Position numbers and translations under genes: made by a program. This document shows, in pieces, positions 7,346-10,456 of a stretch of 10,456 bases of DNA; within the stretch, counting starts at the first letter, position 1, and the number at the start of each line of letters is the position of its first letter. Location: contig DFES01000067.1 of the NCBI GenBank assembly GCA_002369175.1, forward strand, positions 1-10,456, given 5' to 3'. Source of the DNA: Selenomonadaceae bacterium UBA3796 (lineage in GTDB: Bacteria > Bacillota > Negativicutes > Selenomonadales > Selenomonadaceae). The notes under the pieces are model-generated. The model was not told the DNA's origin. It searched no databases and saw only the letters and a program-made list of their open reading frames with translations.

Positions 7346-8097
7346 TTTGTTGCCTCTTTCAGAAATCCTGGCACCATCTTGGCGCAATAGGCCGTATATT
7401 TGTCCTGCGCCGAAAGGCAGGTGTCACGCAGATAGCCTTTTCCTTTGTGATACATTCGGAGTCCTCGATAGTAGAAATCCTTGTGCTCGGTGTCGATGAT
7501 GAAGGGCACTACGCCTTGCCGCAGGCACTCCTTGAACAGGATGAGCCTGCCGACCCGCCCGTTGCCGTCCTGAAAGGGATGGATGGACTCGAAGCGCTCG
7601 TGGAAGGCGAGGATGCTGTCGATATCGTGAAAAGGCGCCTCTTCGTATCGCTCCAGCAGGTCGCGGATATCACGGGGGACATTCTCTGGCGCGGATGTCT
7701 CGCGCCCCCCTACGATGTTGGCGACCTTCTTGTATTCGCCCACACGGAACCATTCCATGCCAGCATCGGAGGTTCCCGCCTTCAGGATGAAGTGCAGATG
7801 CTTGATGAACTCCTCCGTCAGGGCTTCCTCGGCCCCAGACAGCACATGGTCAAAGGCGCGGAAATGGTTCATCGTCTCCACCACATCGTCGGCGCGGATG
7901 GCCTCGTCTTTGGCGGCAATCAGGGTCTTCGTCTCGAAAAGGTTCCGTGTATGCTCCCTGGAAAGACGACTGCCCTCGATGCGGTTGCTGTTATAAGCCA
8001 GCTCCGTTTGCGTGAAATAGTAGATGCCGCCCTTGTACTTGCGTTCCCGTTCCGCCCGAAGCTGATGCAGGAGGGCAGAGATATCGTATTCACCCAT
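7342..8097 (-). CDS. class II Fic-domain protein (probable AMP transferase)
   Basis: A 251-residue Fic protein. Most family members transfer AMP from ATP to a hydroxyl side chain of a target protein. The catalytic loop HPFQDGNGRVGR (173-184) is a full match to HPFx(D/E)GNGRxxR, with catalytic H173 and phosphate-binding N179 and R184. An N-terminal inhibitory motif SNRIEG (S37 to G42) fits (S/T)xxxE(G/N), so this is a self-inhibited class II Fic in which E41 would block ATP gamma-phosphate binding. The remainder is helical, with no membrane segment. The start at 8097 follows AAGGAGG, which overlaps the hsdS stop codon, and the stop overlaps the hsdR ATG. Expression is therefore coupled to the restriction operon. 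The target is unknown; separate toxin, regulator and defence roles are all possible. Confidence 0.92.
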   Translation of the reverse strand: MGEYDISALLHQLRAERERKYKGGIYYFTQTELAYNSNRIEGSRLSREHTRNLFETKTLIAAKDEAIRADDVVETMNHFRAFDHVLSGAEEALTEEFIKHLHFILKAGTSDAGMEWFRVGEYKKVANIVGGRETSAPENVPRDIRDLLERYEEAPFHDIDSILAFHERFESIHPFQDGNGRVGRLILFKECLRQGVVPFIIDTEHKDFYYRGLRMYHKGKGYLRDTCLSAQDKYTAYCAKMVPGFLKEATK

Positions 8098-8108
8098 AGA
8101 CTGCCTCC

Positions 8109-9332
8109 TTAGACGAAAAGCTCGGAGAGATAGGCTTGCTTGAGGGATTGGAGCTTATTTAACTTGTCTTGGCAAGAATACAAACCATTATCAATACGTT
8201 TAAAAAAATCACCAATCAACTGCTGTTCTTCTACTGATGGATACGTTATTAATGCGTTACTCGCAGGACCTACGGTAAAGTGTTTTATTGTCCCACCGAC
8301 AGACGCATTTGCCATGTATGATTGCATGATATTCGTCTCGAAAAAAGTTTTGAGGTATTGACCACATAGATTTTTAGATGATGAAGTCTTTACATACAGG
8401 ACAGCTCCACCTTGGACATATAGTGGAGAATCATCTTCTTTCAAAAAAGTAATACCAACCTGTCCTCCACTTGTGAAAAGAACATCACCCATCGATGGTG
8501 CCCCAGTTTGAGCCTTATACATTTCATAGCTATGATGACTGATATACAAATCACCTGTAAGACCTTTGTTTGCTAAGTCACTAGACCGTAAGTATGGAAC
8601 CCCCTCGCTAGTCCATAAATTATTGGGAACTCGAGCACTGTCTTTGATTTCGGCTAAATGACACAGTATCTTCTCTGTCCAATTCCCACTAAATCCCTTG
8701 AACCTTCTCCGTGGCCGTTTCTCGCCAGGGGCAGGGAACATCTCCGTAAGATACGCCTGCTTTAAGTCCTTAAGCTTGGAGAGTTTCTGCTGGTGAAGGG
8801 CGATAAGGGTGTCGAGGCGGCGGCAGAAGTCGCCTATTTTTTGTTGTTCGTTGTTATCTGGAATAACAATCTTAGTGTCCAGAAGGTTTTTATTGTATAA
8901 TCTCTGAATTGTGCTTCCTTCCAGTCCCGACCATTCAACAAATTCATATACTTGTTTGAGGAAACTATTGTCTAATCTGGAATCATGTTGCAACCAGATA
9001 ATATTGGAATCTTGAAAATAAGCATCTTCACCTCGATATGTAACTGTTCTACCTATACTGCCAGAAGCTGAAATAAGAATATCGCCGACATTAGGATAAG
9101 AGTATTCTCTTTTGCATTTTTCAAACAAGTCTCTGGAAATAAATGCGTCAGGTTGCGTACCAAAAGTGCCAATTTTATAAAATGGAACTTCACCTCTTTC
9201 ACTGGTCTGCTCCTTGAATATTCGTCTGCACATAGCGACAGAGCCTAATTCCCTAAATTCCTTTTCTTCCCACTCCCCCGCCTCCAAAAACTCCCTGAAC
9301 CTCCGCTTCGGGATGCGCTTCTGCTTCTCCAT
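8109..9332 (-). CDS. hsdS: HsdS, type I restriction-modification specificity subunit
   Basis: A 407-residue DNA-recognition subunit that directs HsdM and HsdR to a bipartite target. It shows the standard duplicated layout: a lead-in PKRRFREF (8-15), target-recognition domain 1, a central conserved helix (about 171-198, KLSKLKDLKQAYLTEMF), a second lead-in PRRRFKGF (about 205), target-recognition domain 2, and a C-terminal conserved helix (about 380-407, KLNKLQSLKQAYLSELF). The length is normal and no break is seen. The two recognition domains (about 8850-9240 and 8170-8690) are visibly more AT-rich than the conserved parts, as expected when these domains are exchanged between strains. The start at 9332 has AAGAGGAG upstream. 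The stop TAA is fused to the fic ribosome binding site. The target sequence cannot be predicted by eye. Confidence 0.93.
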   Translation of the reverse strand: MEKQKRIPKRRFREFLEAGEWEEKEFRELGSVAMCRRIFKEQTSERGEVPFYKIGTFGTQPDAFISRDLFEKCKREYSYPNVGDILISASGSIGRTVTYRGEDAYFQDSNIIWLQHDSRLDNSFLKQVYEFVEWSGLEGSTIQRLYNKNLLDTKIVIPDNNEQQKIGDFCRRLDTLIALHQQKLSKLKDLKQAYLTEMFPAPGEKRPRRRFKGFSGNWTEKILCHLAEIKDSARVPNNLWTSEGVPYLRSSDLANKGLTGDLYISHHSYEMYKAQTGAPSMGDVLFTSGGQVGITFLKEDDSPLYVQGGAVLYVKTSSSKNLCGQYLKTFFETNIMQSYMANASVGGTIKHFTVGPASNALITYPSVEEQQLIGDFFKRIDNGLYSCQDKLNKLQSLKQAYLSELFV

Positions 9333-9475
9333 CGCTCTCTCCTCTTTGCTTGGAAATCCGATTTTGAACGCATGCGTTCAAAATCTCTTGTGCACATGAA
9401 CCAATCGAATTTGGCACACGCGTGTGCCAAATCTCCTGCTGCAGTCAGTTCCATCTCGTCCATACTGTCGAAGTC
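9333..9475. promoter_or_regulatory. rhuM-hsdS gap with two perfect palindromes
   Basis: This 143-bp gap carries two near-adjacent perfect palindromes. One spans 26 bp at 9360-9385 (half-site GATTTTGAACGCA) and the other 24 bp at 9409-9432 (half-site ATTTGGCACACG). Their centres are 48 bp apart, and the outer halves share a GATTT.G pattern. Neither is followed by a T-run, so simple terminators are unlikely. Operators for an operon regulator, RNA hairpins that set the rhuM/hsdS ratio, or recombination sites are possible. Confidence 0.6.
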
Positions 9476-10456
9476 CTACTGCCCCAGCATTTTCCTGACT
9501 TCCTTGTCAAAATCCGAATCAATCTTCTGGCTCTTATTGAACACATGATATTCCTCTATGGCCTTGGCATCGGCCTGCTTCTTGGATATGCTTCCCCTAT
9601 CGGTCAATATCTTGTAACGACGGAATTCCAAAAAGGCATTGACGCTCTGAGCGAACTGCTCCATGGTGAACGCTTGCTCATTCTCGATGAGGTCTTCAAT
9701 ATAGTCGAAATAGCCTGTAACGGCACGTTCCAGCCTTCTGATTTGCTTCTCGTCCAGATAGTTCTTCGCCACGGTCACATCCGACTGCAAGATGCGCCCG
9801 TCTGGGGCATTCTTCCATGTGGTCAGCCCCATGTGCTCCTGCCCGTGGTCGGCTCGATGGTAGATGATTTCCGCAGCCGTCTCCCCAACGATGGCGTAAT
9901 GGAACTTGTTCTGCACCATGGCGTAAAAGTTGTGCGTGACCTCGGCGTTCTTGTCATAGTCGATGCTGCATTCCGCGAAGATATCCGTTATCTGCTGCCA
10001 GATGCGTCTCTCGCTGGCACGGATGGAACGCACCCGCTCCAACAGTTCACGGAAATAGTCCTTGCCAAAGGTTGCCTTGCCCTGCTTCAGTCGGTCATCG
10101 TCCAGCACAAACCCCTTCAGCATATATTCCTTCAGAACCTGAGTCGCCCAAATACGGAAGTTCGTGGCCCGCTTCGAGTTCACGCGGTAGCCAACCGAGA
10201 TGATAGCATCGAGATTGTAGAAAATCTGGTTTCTCTTGACAGACCTTTGTCCTTCTTGGGCAACTATTAAAATTTCTTTAACAGTTGCAGCTTCCTCTAA
10301 TTCCCCTTCATTGTAGACATTTTTCAGATGAATGGAAATGTTGCTTACCGTACATCCAAACAACTCTGCTATCGTCTTCTGCGTCAGCCAGACATTCTCA
10401 TCCTGTATCAAGGCATTGACCGCAATATTTTCTTCCTCTGCTTTATAAAGCAGGAA
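9476..10456 (-). CDS. rhuM: RhuM-family protein, 5' end beyond the window
   Basis: The visible 326 residues match the RhuM family, named from Salmonella pathogenicity island 3. The family is often found beside type I restriction loci, and its biochemical role is not established. The N-terminal part shows the family pattern FLLYKAEEEN, then NVWLTQKTIAELFG, followed by a likely helix-turn-helix region (SNISIHLKNVYNEGEL). The C-terminal end AKAIEEYHVFNKSQKIDSDF is also typical. The frame is open to the right edge. An internal TTG at 10411 could be called as a start, but family-like residues continue upstream of it, so the true start should be a few codons outside the window. No break is seen. 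Position upstream of hsdS on the same strand suggests one transcriptional unit, with hsdM probably further upstream. Confidence 0.88.
   Translation of the reverse strand, partial: FLLYKAEEENIAVNALIQDENVWLTQKTIAELFGCTVSNISIHLKNVYNEGELEEAATVKEILIVAQEGQRSVKRNQIFYNLDAIISVGYRVNSKRATNFRIWATQVLKEYMLKGFVLDDDRLKQGKATFGKDYFRELLERVRSIRASERRIWQQITDIFAECSIDYDKNAEVTHNFYAMVQNKFHYAIVGETAAEIIYHRADHGQEHMGLTTWKNAPDGRILQSDVTVAKNYLDEKQIRRLERAVTGYFDYIEDLIENEQAFTMEQFAQSVNAFLEFRRYKILTDRGSISKKQADAKAIEEYHVFNKSQKIDSDFDKEVRKMLGQ

Noticed and set aside
9360..9432. Palindromes as rho-independent terminators of rhuM
   Set aside because: Neither palindrome is followed by a T-run on the minus strand, and both lack a natural hairpin loop.

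Overview
The window looks like part of a bacterial chromosome carrying the left end of a genomic island. All well-supported genes lie on the minus strand. Moderate GC, strong AGGAGG-type ribosome binding sites, TTATCCACA-type DnaA boxes and a soluble FIST-type hybrid kinase fit a Bacillota lineage, perhaps a Negativicute such as Selenomonadaceae. That placement is inference; no sequence here proves it.

Bases 1-4978 read as ordinary chromosome. They hold a 1058-residue cytoplasmic hybrid sensor kinase (FIST sensor, HisKA/HATPase, receiver, HPt), a PPP-family serine/threonine-type phosphatase and a PaaI-like hotdog thioesterase. The spaces between them carry regulatory structure. There is a good sigma70-type promoter with a spaced inverted repeat and a leader of about 290 nt before the kinase. 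Three perfect DnaA boxes in a 48-bp dyad lie before the phosphatase. A 21-bp dyad overlaps the likely -10 box of the thioesterase.

At about 4979-5016 lies the 3' third of a tRNA gene (T-arm, acceptor strand, CCA) without its 5' half. It is followed by an intrinsic terminator at 4941-4969. This is what an integrative element leaves at its far end after inserting into the 3' end of a tRNA gene, so I read it as the island boundary. The intact tRNA and the integrase should lie beyond the right edge.

Bases 5041-10456 form a type I restriction-modification accessory operon, transcribed right to left: rhuM-family gene (5' end cut by the window edge), a 143-bp gap with two perfect palindromes, hsdS, a class II fic gene, then hsdR. 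The last three are tightly packed: the hsdS stop overlaps the fic ribosome binding site, and the fic stop overlaps the hsdR start (ATGA). hsdR is broken. Its nuclease and first helicase lobe are joined, out of frame, to the C-terminal region, and helicase motifs IV-VI are missing. hsdM is not in the window and is expected to the right. Methylation and the Fic protein may remain functional while classical restriction is lost.
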